This document shows, in pieces, positions 9,235 through 18,829 of a stretch of 64,000 nucleotides of DNA. Source of the DNA: Bacillus sp. FJAT-42376. Lineage in GTDB: Bacteria > Bacillota > Bacilli > Bacillales > Bacillaceae. The first letter of the stretch is position 1, and each line of letters begins with the position of its first letter. The position numbers and the translations under genes were made by a program. The notes under the pieces are model-generated. The model worked only from the letters and a program-made list of their open reading frames with translations, searched no databases and was not told where the DNA came from. The stretch spans positions 1,302,001 to 1,366,000 of the forward strand of contig NZ_CP033906.1 in assembly GCF_003816055.1 (NCBI RefSeq), read 5' to 3'.

Positions 9235-11259
9235 ATGAATACGAAGCGGAAAGCGACGATGACAAATGATATTGTCAAACAGGCTTCAATTGATGCCTTT
9301 AAAAAATTAAATCCCATGACGATGGCGAAAAACCCAGTTATGTTCGTAGTGGAAATCGGGTTTATAGTCACCCTTATCCTCACTTTGGCTCCAAGCCTGT
9401 TCGGTCCTGGGGAAGGTGCCGGGTATAACGGGATTGTCAGCATCATCCTGTTTATCACCATCCTTTTTGCTAACTTTGCTGAAGCATTAGCGGAAGGCCG
9501 GGGAAAGGCGCAGGCCGATTCCCTGAAAAAAACGAAGCAGGATACGAAAGCAAAGCTTCTTCAGAAGGATGGTTCCTATAAGGTTGTCAGCTCGACGGAT
9601 TTACGGAAAGGCGACCTTGTCCTGGTGGAAGCGAATGAACTGATTCCAAGTGACGGAGAAATCATAGAAGGGGTTTCAGCGATTGATGAATCCGCCATTA
9701 CCGGTGAGTCAGCGCCTGTCATTAAAGAGTCGGGCGGTGATTTCAGCTCGGTGACGGGCGGAACAAAGGTTATCAGTGATGCGATTAAGATCAGAATTAC
9801 GACGGATCCCGGGGAATCCTTCCTTGACCGGATGATTGGCCTGGTCGAAGGGGCGAAACGCCAAAAAACACCGAATGAAATTGCGCTGAATACCTTACTT
9901 GTCAGCTTAACCCTGATTTTCCTGATTGTTTGCGCGACACTGCTTCCCATCTCGTCTTATGTGGACGCTGCAGTTCCAATCGCGACGCTTGTCGCTTTGC
10001 TAGTCTGTCTCATTCCAACGACGATCGGCGGCTTGCTTTCCGCGATCGGGATTGCCGGAATGGACCGTGTCACACAGTTTAATGTCATTGCAATGTCAGG
10101 GAAAGCCGTTGAGGCTGCAGGGGACATCAACACCATTATCCTCGATAAAACCGGAACGATTACACACGGAAACCGGATGGCTGCTGACTTTGTAGCCGTT
10201 GGGGGGACAAGTAAAACCGAACTGAACAGAGTCGCGATGGAAACCTCTCTTTTCGATGAAACACCGGAAGGCCGCTCCGTGATCGAGCTTGCGAGAAAGC
10301 AGGGAGCGGCGGAAGAGAAACGCGATGGCGCTGAAGGGGTCGAGTTTAAAGCGGAAACCCGGATGAGCGGAACGGATTTTGCCGGCGGCCGAAGGGTGAG
10401 AAAAGGGGCCGTTGATGCGATTAAGGAATATGTAAAGGAACAGGGCGGAACGATTCCTTCCGATCTTGATGATCAGACGACGATGATTGCAACAGAGGGC
10501 GGCACTCCGCTTGCCGTGGCAGACGGAAATCGTATCCTCGGCTTAATTTATTTGAAAGATACCGTGAAACCAGGGATGAGAGAACGCTTTGATGAGCTCC
10601 GCAGAATGGGGATAAAAACGGTTATGTGTACAGGGGATAACCCGCTGACAGCCGCGACCATTGCCCGCGAAGCAGGAGTAGATGACTTCATTGCCGAAGC
10701 AAAGCCTGAGGATAAAATTGCGGTCATCAAAAAAGAACAAGCGGAAGGAAAACTGGTCGCCATGACCGGGGATGGAACGAATGACGCGCCAGCCCTTGCT
10801 CAGGCAGACGTTGGTCTTGCGATGAACAGCGGAACCATTGCTGCAAAGGAAGCAGCCAATATGGTGGACCTAGACTCGGATCCTACGAAAATCATTGAAG
10901 TGGTGGCAATCGGCAAACAGCTGCTCATGACCCGTGGAGCACTGACCACTTTCAGTATTGCCAATGACATAGCGAAATATTTTGCTATTATCCCTGCGAT
11001 GTTTATGCTTGCGATTCCAGAGATGCAGGCGCTGAACATCATGCAGCTTGATTCGCCGCAAAGCGCCATTTTATCAGCTCTGATTTTTAACGCGATTATT
11101 ATACCGATGCTGATTCCGCTTGCGATGAAAGGCGTTAAATACATTCCGATGAGCGCAACGAAGCTATTGAACCGCAACCTCTTTATTTATGGATTTGGCG
11201 GTGTCGTCGCTCCGTTTGTTGGAATTAAACTCATTGATATGATTCTATCTGTATTTTAA
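9235..11259 (+). CDS. kdpB: K+-transporting ATPase subunit B (P-type ATPase)
   Basis: 674 aa P-type ATPase, the energy-coupling subunit of KdpFABC. The phosphorylation motif DKTGTIT has its Asp at residue 304. The TGES actuator loop ([12 protein letters not shown]), CTGDNPLTA and the hinge motif [11 protein letters not shown] are intact. Membrane helices lie at about residues 40-90, 220-280 and at the C-terminus, as in the family. SD is AAGGAG. Nothing suggests inactivation. Confidence 0.97.
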   Translation: MNTKRKATMTNDIVKQASIDAFKKLNPMTMAKNPVMFVVEIGFIVTLILTLAPSLFGPGEGAGYNGIVSIILFITILFANFAEALAEGRGKAQADSLKKTKQDTKAKLLQKDGSYKVVSSTDLRKGDLVLVEANELIPSDGEIIEGVSAIDESAITGESAPVIKESGGDFSSVTGGTKVISDAIKIRITTDPGESFLDRMIGLVEGAKRQKTPNEIALNTLLVSLTLIFLIVCATLLPISSYVDAAVPIATLVALLVCLIPTTIGGLLSAIGIAGMDRVTQFNVIAMSGKAVEAAGDINTIILDKTGTITHGNRMAADFVAVGGTSKTELNRVAMETSLFDETPEGRSVIELARKQGAAEEKRDGAEGVEFKAETRMSGTDFAGGRRVRKGAVDAIKEYVKEQGGTIPSDLDDQTTMIATEGGTPLAVADGNRILGLIYLKDTVKPGMRERFDELRRMGIKTVMCTGDNPLTAATIAREAGVDDFIAEAKPEDKIAVIKKEQAEGKLVAMTGDGTNDAPALAQADVGLAMNSGTIAAKEAANMVDLDSDPTKIIEVVAIGKQLLMTRGALTTFSIANDIAKYFAIIPAMFMLAIPEMQALNIMQLDSPQSAILSALIFNAIIIPMLIPLAMKGVKYIPMSATKLLNRNLFIYGFGGVVAPFVGIKLIDMILSVF

Positions 11260-11281
11260 ATCGAGAGAAAAGGTGAAAATT

Positions 11282-11836
11282 ATGCTTAAAAATTTACGAA
11301 TTGCCCTAGTGCTTCTTGTCATCTGCGGAATCGTCTATCCCCTTCTTATGACAGGCATTGCACAAGCGGTCATGCCCGCAAAAGCGGATGGAAGTCTGAT
11401 TGAAAAAGACGGAAAGGTGATCGGCTCTGAGCTGATCGGCCAGACATTTAAAGATCCTTCCTACTTTACCGGGCGTATTTCTTCTATTGAAAACAATGCA
11501 GCAGGTTCCGGATCCGGAAACTACGCACCATCCAATGAGGAGATGATTGAGCGGACGAAAAAAGATATCGCAGCGTTCCTGAAGGCGAATCCGGATGTGA
11601 AGAAAAGCGACATTCCGGCGGACCTGCTGACCAACTCCGGCTCCGGTCTGGACCCGCACATCTCACCGATGGCTGCAGAAATTCAGATTCCGAGAATCTC
11701 CAAGCTTCGCAATCTCGATGAAAACGAGCTGAAGGAAATGGTGAAAAAACATACAGAAGGCCGTCAGTTTGGATTGTTCGGAGAGCCGAGAGTCAATGTT
11801 CTGGAACTGAACATGGAACTTAGCAAGGAAAAGTAA
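11282..11836 (+). CDS. kdpC: K+-transporting ATPase subunit C
   Basis: 184 aa. It has one N-terminal membrane helix and a periplasm-side domain with family blocks GQTFKDPSYFTGR, GSGNYAPSN, LLTNSGSGLDPHISPMAA and LFGEPRVNVLELN. I chose ATG 11282, about 8 nt from AAAGG; the in-frame GTG at 11273 overlaps that SD. It completes the kdpFABC set. Confidence 0.95.
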   Translation: MLKNLRIALVLLVICGIVYPLLMTGIAQAVMPAKADGSLIEKDGKVIGSELIGQTFKDPSYFTGRISSIENNAAGSGSGNYAPSNEEMIERTKKDIAAFLKANPDVKKSDIPADLLTNSGSGLDPHISPMAAEIQIPRISKLRNLDENELKEMVKKHTEGRQFGLFGEPRVNVLELNMELSKEK

Positions 11837-11857
11837 TGAATAAGGGGGGCGGAAGCG

Positions 11858-14179
11858 ATGGCTGACCAATTTAGACGAAAATCACCTGAGGAACTGCTGG
11901 ACTCCATTTCCAAGCTCCATCGCGGCCGTCTGAAAATTATTTTAGGAGCGGTCAGCGGTGCGGGAAAAACGTATCATATGCTGCTCGAAGGCCATTCTTT
12001 AAAGAAAAAAGGGCTGGACGTTGTGATCGGTGTCGTCGGCAGGGGGGAAAACCGCCCGAAAACAGAAGAGAAAATCGGGACGCTTGAAACGGTTCTTCCC
12101 ATCCAGTGGCGGCGGGGAGAAAGCATTCGCTATGACTTGGACATGGAGCACCTCATTGAACGGAATCCAGAGGTGGTGCTCGTCGATAATCTGGCCAAAA
12201 GAAACCGTCCCGGAGCAGATCATCCGAGCAGACTGGACGATGTCCTCGAGCTGCTTGAGCACGGAATCTCGGTCATCACCACGCTGAACATTTATGAGCT
12301 GAGCGGGGCCAGGCAGATCGCCGAAAAGCTCACGGGTTTTAAGGTGAAAATTGAGGAATGCCTGCCGGAGGATACATTAACCCGGGCAGACGAAGTCAAG
12401 CTTCTTGATGTTCCTCCCGAAGCGATTTTAAAAAGGCTTCAGGAGGGATGTCCGGAAGGTCTGTACGGGGAACTGTTCAGCCAGGGGAGCCTGAGTGCAT
12501 TGCGTGAGCTGTCCCTTCGTTTTTTGGCAGGCGAAGTAGGAGAGGATCTTGAGGAATACCGGGAAAAACAAGGGCTGATCGGAGCCTCCGGTGCCTCGGA
12601 GCGGATCCTCGTTACTGCGCAGTATCACTGGAACGGCTCCATCTTAATCAGAAGAGGCCACCAGATTGCCAAACGGCTCGGCGGAACCCTGAATGTTGTT
12701 TGCTTTATCCCGCACAACCGGTCCATCACCTCGGAACAGGCAGCCTTTAAACGGTCGATGAAAAAACTGACCGAAAAACTGGAAGGGAAATTCGAGGAGC
12801 TGCCGCTCTTGAAGGAAGATGCACCTTCCGCCATCGTTTCCTATGCAACAAAGAAAAACATTACCCGAATTGTCATGGGACATTCCAAAAAGAGTGTGTG
12901 GGAAGAGCGGATTCAAGGCTCGGTTGTCAATAAGATTCTCCGCCACACAAGGAACATCGATATTTTCCTTGTCCCGGACCGGACGGAAGCGGAAGGAGAG
13001 CGGCTGCTGCCAGCTAAGCAGACGGAGCTCCCCGTTAATCCTTTCAAGCGGCTCTCCGCTGATGAAATGGCCGATGAAATCAGCAAAATCCGGAGGGGAA
13101 CGCTGAAAATCTATATCGGTGCCGCGCCGGGTGTCGGGAAAACCTACACGATGCTGAGAGAAGCGAACGAATTGAAGAAAGAAGGCATCGACATTGCCAT
13201 CGGTCTCCTCGAAACCCATGGACGGAAGGAAACGGAGGAGCAGGTAGGGGAGCTTGAGCTCATTCCGAGAAAACAGATCCCATACAAAAATGTCACCTTA
13301 GAGGAAATGGATACGGCTGCGATTATCGCCCGGAACCCAGAGGTCGTGCTGGTTGACGAGCTCGCCCATACGAATGTCCCTTTCAGCAAGCATTTGAAAC
13401 GGTATGAAGATGTAGAAGAAATTCTGGAGGCGGGAATATCCGTCATTTCCACGGTAAACATTCAGCACCTCGAATCCCTGAACGACAGCGTGGAGCAAAT
13501 TACCGGAGTCAGAGTGCGTGAGACGATTCCGGACCGGGTTTTAACCGCAGCAGATGAAATCGAGCTGATTGATATTTCACCAAAAGCCCTCAGGCAGCGG
13601 ATGAGAGAGGGAAATATATACGCCAGGGAAAAAGTCGAGCAGTCGCTTCAGAATTTTTTCAAAACCGGAAATCTGATTGCCCTTAGAGAACTTGCACTAA
13701 GGGAAGTCGCAGACGATGTAGATGAAAGGCTTGAATCTCTTGAGCGGAACCAGACGATGCGGGGGCCGTGGAGAAAGCAGGAAACCATCTTCGTCTGCAT
13801 CAATCTCCGTCCTGAAAGCGAAAGGCTGATCCGGAGAGGCTTCCGCATTTCCTACCGGCTTAAAGCGAAATGGTATGTGATGTTCGTGAAAGGTCCGGCA
13901 CCTCTTTCAATGGATGAGGAAGCCCTCTTGAAAAAAGCAAAGATGCTGACAGAGCGCCTCGGCGGAGTGTTTTTACTGAGAGAAACAAAAGAGTCCGGGA
14001 AAATTGTTCAAAACATCGTGATCCAGCTGATTGATAAAAAAGCAACCCAGCTCATTGTCGGCCATACGTCAAGGTCAAGGGTAGAAGAATTATGGAAGGG
14101 AAGAGTGGTTCAGAATCTGCTCAAAGAAACAAGAAATTATGATGTTCTCGTAGTGGCGAATCCAACCGATAAAGGATAG
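11858..14179 (+). CDS. Tandem KdpD sensor-domain protein without histidine kinase
   Basis: 773 aa built from two consecutive KdpD N-terminal modules offset by about 391 residues. Each has a KdpD ATP-binding domain followed by a USP-like domain. Module 1 Walker A is GAVSGAGKT (30-38); module 2 has GAAPGVGKT (421-429). Module 2 keeps VVLVDELAHTN and LLETHGR; module 1 has degenerate VVLVDNLAKRN and no GETHGR-like motif. After the second USP domain the protein stops: there are no membrane helices and no kinase or ATPase domain, and no kdpE lies nearby. Short single-module KdpDs are known in Bacillus kdp operons; the duplication is the odd part. It is probably a cytosolic regulator of Kdp, perhaps binding c-di-AMP. 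Confidence 0.85.
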   Translation: MADQFRRKSPEELLDSISKLHRGRLKIILGAVSGAGKTYHMLLEGHSLKKKGLDVVIGVVGRGENRPKTEEKIGTLETVLPIQWRRGESIRYDLDMEHLIERNPEVVLVDNLAKRNRPGADHPSRLDDVLELLEHGISVITTLNIYELSGARQIAEKLTGFKVKIEECLPEDTLTRADEVKLLDVPPEAILKRLQEGCPEGLYGELFSQGSLSALRELSLRFLAGEVGEDLEEYREKQGLIGASGASERILVTAQYHWNGSILIRRGHQIAKRLGGTLNVVCFIPHNRSITSEQAAFKRSMKKLTEKLEGKFEELPLLKEDAPSAIVSYATKKNITRIVMGHSKKSVWEERIQGSVVNKILRHTRNIDIFLVPDRTEAEGERLLPAKQTELPVNPFKRLSADEMADEISKIRRGTLKIYIGAAPGVGKTYTMLREANELKKEGIDIAIGLLETHGRKETEEQVGELELIPRKQIPYKNVTLEEMDTAAIIARNPEVVLVDELAHTNVPFSKHLKRYEDVEEILEAGISVISTVNIQHLESLNDSVEQITGVRVRETIPDRVLTAADEIELIDISPKALRQRMREGNIYAREKVEQSLQNFFKTGNLIALRELALREVADDVDERLESLERNQTMRGPWRKQETIFVCINLRPESERLIRRGFRISYRLKAKWYVMFVKGPAPLSMDEEALLKKAKMLTERLGGVFLLRETKESGKIVQNIVIQLIDKKATQLIVGHTSRSRVEELWKGRVVQNLLKETRNYDVLVVANPTDKG

Positions 14180-14261
14180 GAGAGTGGACCATGTCAGGCG
14201 ACACGAGCTAGTTTCCATGTGTTTCATCATTCGTTATGAAAACGGAAAGGGATGAACATGG

Positions 14262-15749
14262 ATGAAACAAGCAGTGGTAAAAGACAGGCCGGCCGTGCTG
14301 CCGATGCCGAAAAGCAAAGCAGTCAATGATTTGCAGCGGGGCCTTCAGGCAAGGCATTTAACGATGATCTCGATTGGCGGAAGCATTGGCACGGGCCTCT
14401 TTTTGGCAAGCGGCGCCTCTATCTATTCCGCAGGCCCCGGCGGTGCGCTCATCGCTTATTCGATCATTGGAATCATGGTGTATCTGCTGATGACTAGCCT
14501 TGGGGAAATGGCTGCCTATATGCCGGTAACCGGCTCGTTCAGTACGTACGCTTCAAAATTCGCGGATCCTGCTTTCGGATTCGCGCTTGGATGGAATTAC
14601 TGGTTCAGCTGGGCCATTACACTTGCCGTCGAGACATCGGCCGCAGCCATATTGATGAAGTATTGGCTTCCTGATTCTTCCTCTCTCATGTGGAACGCCC
14701 TGTTTCTTCTGTTGATTATAGGATTGAATCTGATGCCGGTGAAAAAATACGGCGAAGCTGAATACTGGTTCTCCATGATCAAGGTGGCAGCCATCATCGT
14801 GTTTATTATCACGGGGCTGCTGATGATCACAGGCATCCTTTCAGGACAAACCTCAGGATTCAGCGGCTTCACCGCGGGGGATGCGCCCTTCCACGGAGGA
14901 CCGCTTGCGATCCTTGGAATCCTGATGATTGCCGGCTTCTCCTTTCAGGGAACCGAAATTGTCGGCATCGTTGCAGGAGAAAGTGATCATCCGAAAAAGA
15001 ACATTCCAATCGCGATCAGACAGATTTTTTGGAGAATTCTGCTCTTTTACATGCTCGCGATCTTTGTAATCGCCATGATCATTCCATTCACGGACGAGCG
15101 CCTGATGGGCGGCGATTTAAGCAATGTTGCGATGAGTCCGTTCACTCTCGTATTTGAACGGGCAGGGATTGCGTTTGCTGCTTCCGTAATGAACGCTGTC
15201 ATCCTCACCTCCGTCCTGTCAGCCGGAAATTCCGGACTGTATGCCGCAACCCGGATGCTTTACGTGATGGCAAAAGAACAAAAAGCCCCGGCGTTTTTGA
15301 AAAAGGTAAACCAAAACGGAGTCCCGATCTTTGCTTTGCTGCTCACGGCATTCGTCGGCATGCTTGCGTTCCTAAGCTCCATTTACAGCGAAGGCACCGT
15401 CTTTCTCTGGCTGCTGAACGCTTCCGGACTGACGGGATTTATCGCATGGATGGGAATCGCGGTCAGTCATTACCGGTTCAGAAAAGGCTACCTTGCACAG
15501 GGCAACCGTCTCGAAGACCTCCCGTACCGCGCCAAATGGTATCCGCTTGGACCGATCCTTGCCGGCATGCTGTGCCTGTTTATCATCCTCGGACAGAACT
15601 ACCAGGCGTTTTTAGGAGGGCCAATCGACTGGAACGGAATGCTCGTCACCTATATAGGACTTCCAATATTTCTTTCAGCGTGGCTCGGATACAAATGGAC
15701 CCGCCGGACAAAATGGGTCAAACCCGAAGACATGGATTTGAAACCGTAA
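14262..15749 (+). CDS. Amino-acid permease, LysP-like
   Basis: 495 aa, twelve hydrophobic segments, APC superfamily amino-acid:proton symporter. The N-terminal RGLQARHLTMISIGGSIGTG and the FSFQGTEIVGIVAGES block place it in the AAT family, closest in feel to lysine-specific permeases (LysP/YvsH); the substrate is not provable by eye. SD is GGAAAGGG. It is separated from the kdp operon by about 80 bp that contains no terminator I can see, so read-through is possible. Confidence 0.85.
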   Translation: MKQAVVKDRPAVLPMPKSKAVNDLQRGLQARHLTMISIGGSIGTGLFLASGASIYSAGPGGALIAYSIIGIMVYLLMTSLGEMAAYMPVTGSFSTYASKFADPAFGFALGWNYWFSWAITLAVETSAAAILMKYWLPDSSSLMWNALFLLLIIGLNLMPVKKYGEAEYWFSMIKVAAIIVFIITGLLMITGILSGQTSGFSGFTAGDAPFHGGPLAILGILMIAGFSFQGTEIVGIVAGESDHPKKNIPIAIRQIFWRILLFYMLAIFVIAMIIPFTDERLMGGDLSNVAMSPFTLVFERAGIAFAASVMNAVILTSVLSAGNSGLYAATRMLYVMAKEQKAPAFLKKVNQNGVPIFALLLTAFVGMLAFLSSIYSEGTVFLWLLNASGLTGFIAWMGIAVSHYRFRKGYLAQGNRLEDLPYRAKWYPLGPILAGMLCLFIILGQNYQAFLGGPIDWNGMLVTYIGLPIFLSAWLGYKWTRRTKWVKPEDMDLKP

Positions 15750-15753
15750 GAGG

Positions 15754-15832
15754 AGAAATCACTTCGGTACATGGCTATAAGTGAAAACCGCTCTTACTGA
15801 ATGGACTTACAGCCATCATGCGAAGTGATTTC
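15754..15832. repeat. 79-bp inverted-repeat element after the permease
   Basis: GAAATCACTTCG (15754-15765) and CGAAGTGATTTC (15821-15832) are perfect 12-bp arms. ATGGCT/AGCCAT continues the pairing inside. It begins right after the permease stop and precedes the true terminator. Confidence 0.75.
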
Positions 15833-15840
15833 ACACTTTC

Positions 15841-15868
15841 CCCCGTCATCCTGGATGGCGGGTTTTTT
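15841..15868 (+). terminator. Terminator after the permease
   Basis: CCCGTCAT pairs with ATGGCGGG and is followed by six T. Confidence 0.88.
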
Positions 15869-16068
15869 AATCGTTATAAGGTACAAATTTACAGCTCTTG
15901 ATATCAAACATACGGCAGGCACCGGCTAATGCTGCCGCCGCTCCCTCTGAAGCCCCTTTCCCAGCTCTCCATCTCTCCAACCAAAGTATGAGACACAATT
16001 CCTTCTTTTCATGTAAGAATATTCCGCTTTTTCCTGATATACTATCTAGAGAGAAGGAGAGAGACGGG

Positions 16069-17208
16069 ATGAATCAGGATCAAAGAAGGATGAAAGAGCT
16101 GGGCGCTTTGAAGGTGATTGCGGAAAAATTAAATGAGGGCAGTGAACTGCAGAAGCTGCTTCCGGATGTGCTGAAGGAGCTTGTTCAGCTGATTGAAATG
16201 AAATCGGGCTGGATTTATCTTGTGAATGAAGAAGGGGAGAAATTCCTCGCTGCCGATTACTCCCTTCCGGACGCCCTGCTTTTTGACGATAAGCGGGTGA
16301 TGTGCGGGGGAAAGAGCTGCTGGTGCCTGGACCGTTTCAGCGATGGACGCTTGAAGAAAGCGGCCAATATTCTCAGCTGCAAGCGGATTGATGAGGCAGA
16401 GGAGCATCAATACGGGGATACAGAAGGAATGTCGCATCATGCAACCGTTCCCCTCCATGCAGGGGGAGAGCGGTTCGGCTTGCTGAACGTTGGAGCGCCG
16501 GGGAAGTCTCATTTTTCAGATGAGGAGCTTGCCTTGCTGGAATCGGTTGCTCTTCAGATTGGGTCAGCGATTAAGCGGATTCAGCTGACCGAAAAAGAGC
16601 AGCAGCTTGCGCTTGCGGCAGAGCGGAACCGCCTTGCCCAGGATTTGCACGATTCGGTCAGCCAGCTGCTGTTTTCCATTTCGCTCACGGCGGGGGGGAT
16701 GAGAGAAATGACGGAGGATGAACATCTGAAAGACATGCTTCGTTATATGCAGGGATTATCCCAGGATGCGCTCAATGAAATGAAAGCACTCATCTGGCAG
16801 CTTCGTCCGCCGGGGCTTGAAAAAGGATTAGCCTGTGCCCTTAAGCAGTATGCGGATTTGCTCGGACTTGATCTGGTTCTTCATACGGAAGGAGTTCATA
16901 CGCTTCCTTCATTGCTTGAAGAAAGTTTATGGCGGATTGGGCAGGAAGCGCTTAACAACTGCAGGAAGCATTCCGGATTAAATCTTGCCGAAATGACCCT
17001 CTCCAAATCCAGTTCAAAGGTTCAGCTGGTGATTCAGGATAAAGGAAGAGGGTTTAAATGTCCTGAAGCTGATCTTCCTTCCCTCGGTCTTCAAGGAATG
17101 AAGCGGAGAGCGGAACAGCTTAACGGGACCTTTTCCATCCGCAGCAAACCCGGGTCCGGAACTTCCATTCAAGTGACCATTCCATTAAAAGGAGCCGAAG
17201 GATCATGA
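16069..17208 (+). CDS. yhcY: GAF-domain sensor histidine kinase, YhcY/AirS type
   Basis: 379 aa, the same length as B. subtilis YhcY. A GAF-like domain (about 25-170) carries four cysteines at 79, 84, 86 and 104. A HisKA_3 box (LAQDLHDSVSQLL, His194) and a C-terminal HATPase (LGLQGMKRRAEQLNG, GSGTSIQVTIP) follow. The S. aureus homologue AirS holds a redox-sensitive Fe-S cluster in this GAF, so this is likely a cytosolic oxygen/redox sensor. The start at 16069 has a GAAGGAGA SD and an extended -10 (TGATATACT, to 16043). An upstream frame extension is not credible. It overlaps yhcZ by 4 nt. Confidence 0.9.
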   Translation: MNQDQRRMKELGALKVIAEKLNEGSELQKLLPDVLKELVQLIEMKSGWIYLVNEEGEKFLAADYSLPDALLFDDKRVMCGGKSCWCLDRFSDGRLKKAANILSCKRIDEAEEHQYGDTEGMSHHATVPLHAGGERFGLLNVGAPGKSHFSDEELALLESVALQIGSAIKRIQLTEKEQQLALAAERNRLAQDLHDSVSQLLFSISLTAGGMREMTEDEHLKDMLRYMQGLSQDALNEMKALIWQLRPPGLEKGLACALKQYADLLGLDLVLHTEGVHTLPSLLEESLWRIGQEALNNCRKHSGLNLAEMTLSKSSSKVQLVIQDKGRGFKCPEADLPSLGLQGMKRRAEQLNGTFSIRSKPGSGTSIQVTIPLKGAEGS

Positions 17209-17837
17209 TTCGAATTCTTATTGCGGATGACCATCCGGTTGTCAGGAGAGGGCTAGGCTTTTTTCTGGGCATGCAAAAAGATATGGAAATTACAGGGGAG
17301 GCGTCAAATGGGGCCGAGGCGCTGAAAATGGCGGGAGACTTGAAGCCTGATTTGATTCTCATGGATTTAAGCATGCCGGAAATGGATGGGATCCAAGCAG
17401 CGAAATTGATTAAAGCATCTTTTCCTGACATCAGCATCATCATTCTAACGAGCTATGCGGACCAGGATCACGTCATTCCGGCTATTCAAGCGGGTGCAAG
17501 CGGCTACCAGCTTAAAGATGTGGACCCCGCAGAACTAGCCCGCACAATCCGTGCTGTTCTAAACGGCGAACATAAGCTTCATCCCAAGGTAACCAATCAT
17601 GTCCTTGCCCATCTGGCGGGCGGGAAAAAAGAGACGAATCCCTTTGCTGAATTAACGGCCAGAGAACTTGAAGTACTAAAAGAAATCTCGAAAGGCAAAA
17701 GCAACAGAGAGATTGCCGCATCCCTGTTTATTACAGAGAAAACAGTAAAATCACATGTATCCAATCTCCTTCCAAAGCTGCAGGTATCCGACCGCACACA
17801 AGCGGCGCTGCTCGCAGTGAGAGAAGGATTGGCATAG
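17205..17837 (+). CDS. yhcZ: NarL/LuxR-family response regulator, partner of YhcY
   Basis: 210 aa. The receiver domain has acidic pair DD at 9-10, the phospho-acceptor Asp in LILMDLSMPEMDG (about 54) and the conserved Lys in LKDV. The C-terminal LuxR HTH (LTARELEVLKEISKGKSNRE, then EKTVKSHVSNLLPKL) binds DNA. The start codon overlaps the stop of yhcY (ATGA), so the two are translationally coupled. It is probably the cognate regulator acting on the redox/oxygen response, as AirR does in staphylococci. Confidence 0.92.
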   Translation: MIRILIADDHPVVRRGLGFFLGMQKDMEITGEASNGAEALKMAGDLKPDLILMDLSMPEMDGIQAAKLIKASFPDISIIILTSYADQDHVIPAIQAGASGYQLKDVDPAELARTIRAVLNGEHKLHPKVTNHVLAHLAGGKKETNPFAELTARELEVLKEISKGKSNREIAASLFITEKTVKSHVSNLLPKLQVSDRTQAALLAVREGLA

Positions 17838-17848
17838 GAGGAAATCAG

Positions 17849-18379
17849 ATGAACCTATTAGTCCTAAGCGGAGGCCCAAGAAAACATGGACGGTCCGCGG
17901 TTGCAGCCAAACACATTTCAGAGGCGCATCAAACCGAATTGATCGATTTATCGAGTTTTGGATTGCCGATGTACACGGGTGAAGAAGCTCAGGCAGATGA
18001 TTCACAAGTGAAAAAACTGAAAGCCGCGGCGGAAAAAGCGGATGGCTTTGTTCTCATATCTCCTGAATACCATGGCGGAGTGGCCGGTGCTTTGAAAAAT
18101 GCTCTGGATTTTCTGAACAGCGGTTATTTTGCCCAAAAGCCCGTCGCATTAGTATCGGTTGCAGGCGGAGGAAAAGGCGGCATTAATACGCTGAATCAGA
18201 TGAGGACAATCATGAGGGCGCTTTATGCCAACGCGATTCCAAAGCAGCTTGTTCTGGATCCGCATTGCTTTGACATGGAAGCGAAAACCGTGAAGGAAGA
18301 GCCGGCTGAACTGGTCCGGGATTTAATAAATGACCTCACTCTTTATGTAAACATCTCTAAAGAAATAATAAAGGGATAA
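17849..18379 (+). CDS. yhdA: NAD(P)H-dependent FMN reductase / azoreductase
   Basis: 176 aa flavodoxin-like FMN reductase. The N-terminal GGPRKHGRS phosphate loop, the ISPEYHGGVAGALKNALDFL motif and the VAGGGKGG block are typical of the family. B. subtilis YhdA (Azr) reduces azo dyes and flavins. It starts 11 nt after yhcZ with an AGGAGG SD and so belongs to the same operon, linking redox sensing with a flavin reductase. Confidence 0.9.
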   Translation: MNLLVLSGGPRKHGRSAVAAKHISEAHQTELIDLSSFGLPMYTGEEAQADDSQVKKLKAAAEKADGFVLISPEYHGGVAGALKNALDFLNSGYFAQKPVALVSVAGGGKGGINTLNQMRTIMRALYANAIPKQLVLDPHCFDMEAKTVKEEPAELVRDLINDLTLYVNISKEIIKG

Positions 18380-18385
18380 TAAAAA

Positions 18386-18413
18386 AGGAAGGCGCGTGCC
18401 TTCCCTTTTTTTT
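18386..18413 (+). terminator. Terminator after yhdA
   Basis: GGAAGGC-GCGT-GCCTTCC stem followed by a T-run. Confidence 0.9.
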
Positions 18414-18654
18414 ATGTGAAAGGAAGAGCTTCTTCCTGAATATCTTGATGGGAAGCATGGTCAATGTAACGAAGGAGTGTATATAGATTCTGCTCAATCA
18501 TCGTATAATCATGCTCGAAATTGTAGGCATGAAGGAAATGCTCAATTTTTTTGGAAAGAAAATCATCATGGGTGCGCACCATCAAGATCAGCAGGTTATC
18601 CCACTGTGACCTGTGCGTGTAATACAGGGCTTTGTCATAATCAACGTTGTCCAA
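18412..18654 (-). CDS. yhdB: YhdB-like conserved small protein
   Basis: 80 aa, the same size and chromosomal neighbourhood as B. subtilis YhdB (after yhdA, before yhdC). It is soluble, helical and rich in His/Tyr/Asp (DNVDYDKALYYTHRSQWDNL). Function is unknown. It is transcribed against yhdA, with the stop codon abutting that gene's terminator. The SD on the minus strand is AAAGGAGGAAAG. Confidence 0.8.
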   Translation of the reverse strand: MDNVDYDKALYYTHRSQWDNLLILMVRTHDDFLSKKIEHFLHAYNFEHDYTMIEQNLYTLLRYIDHASHQDIQEEALPFT

Positions 18655-18829
18655 ATGACTTTCCTCCTTTGTTTAGGAGTCCTTCTTAATGTGTGCTGCC
18701 GGGCGGCTAATATCTCCGGGGAAAACTTGGCTTTCGCATGTTTACGGATTGGGAGTTACTTTCCGGAATAAGATTAATTTGCTTCGTTCAGGACAAAATA
18801 AAGAAAACATCCAAGCGGAGGAGATTGAG

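Noticed and set aside
11858..14179. Annotation as a KdpD sensor histidine kinase
   Set aside because: No membrane segments, H-box or HATPase domain follow the second USP-like module.
15898..16068. 57-codon N-terminal extension of YhcY
   Set aside because: No SD, low-complexity composition, and ATG 16069 gives exactly the YhcY length.
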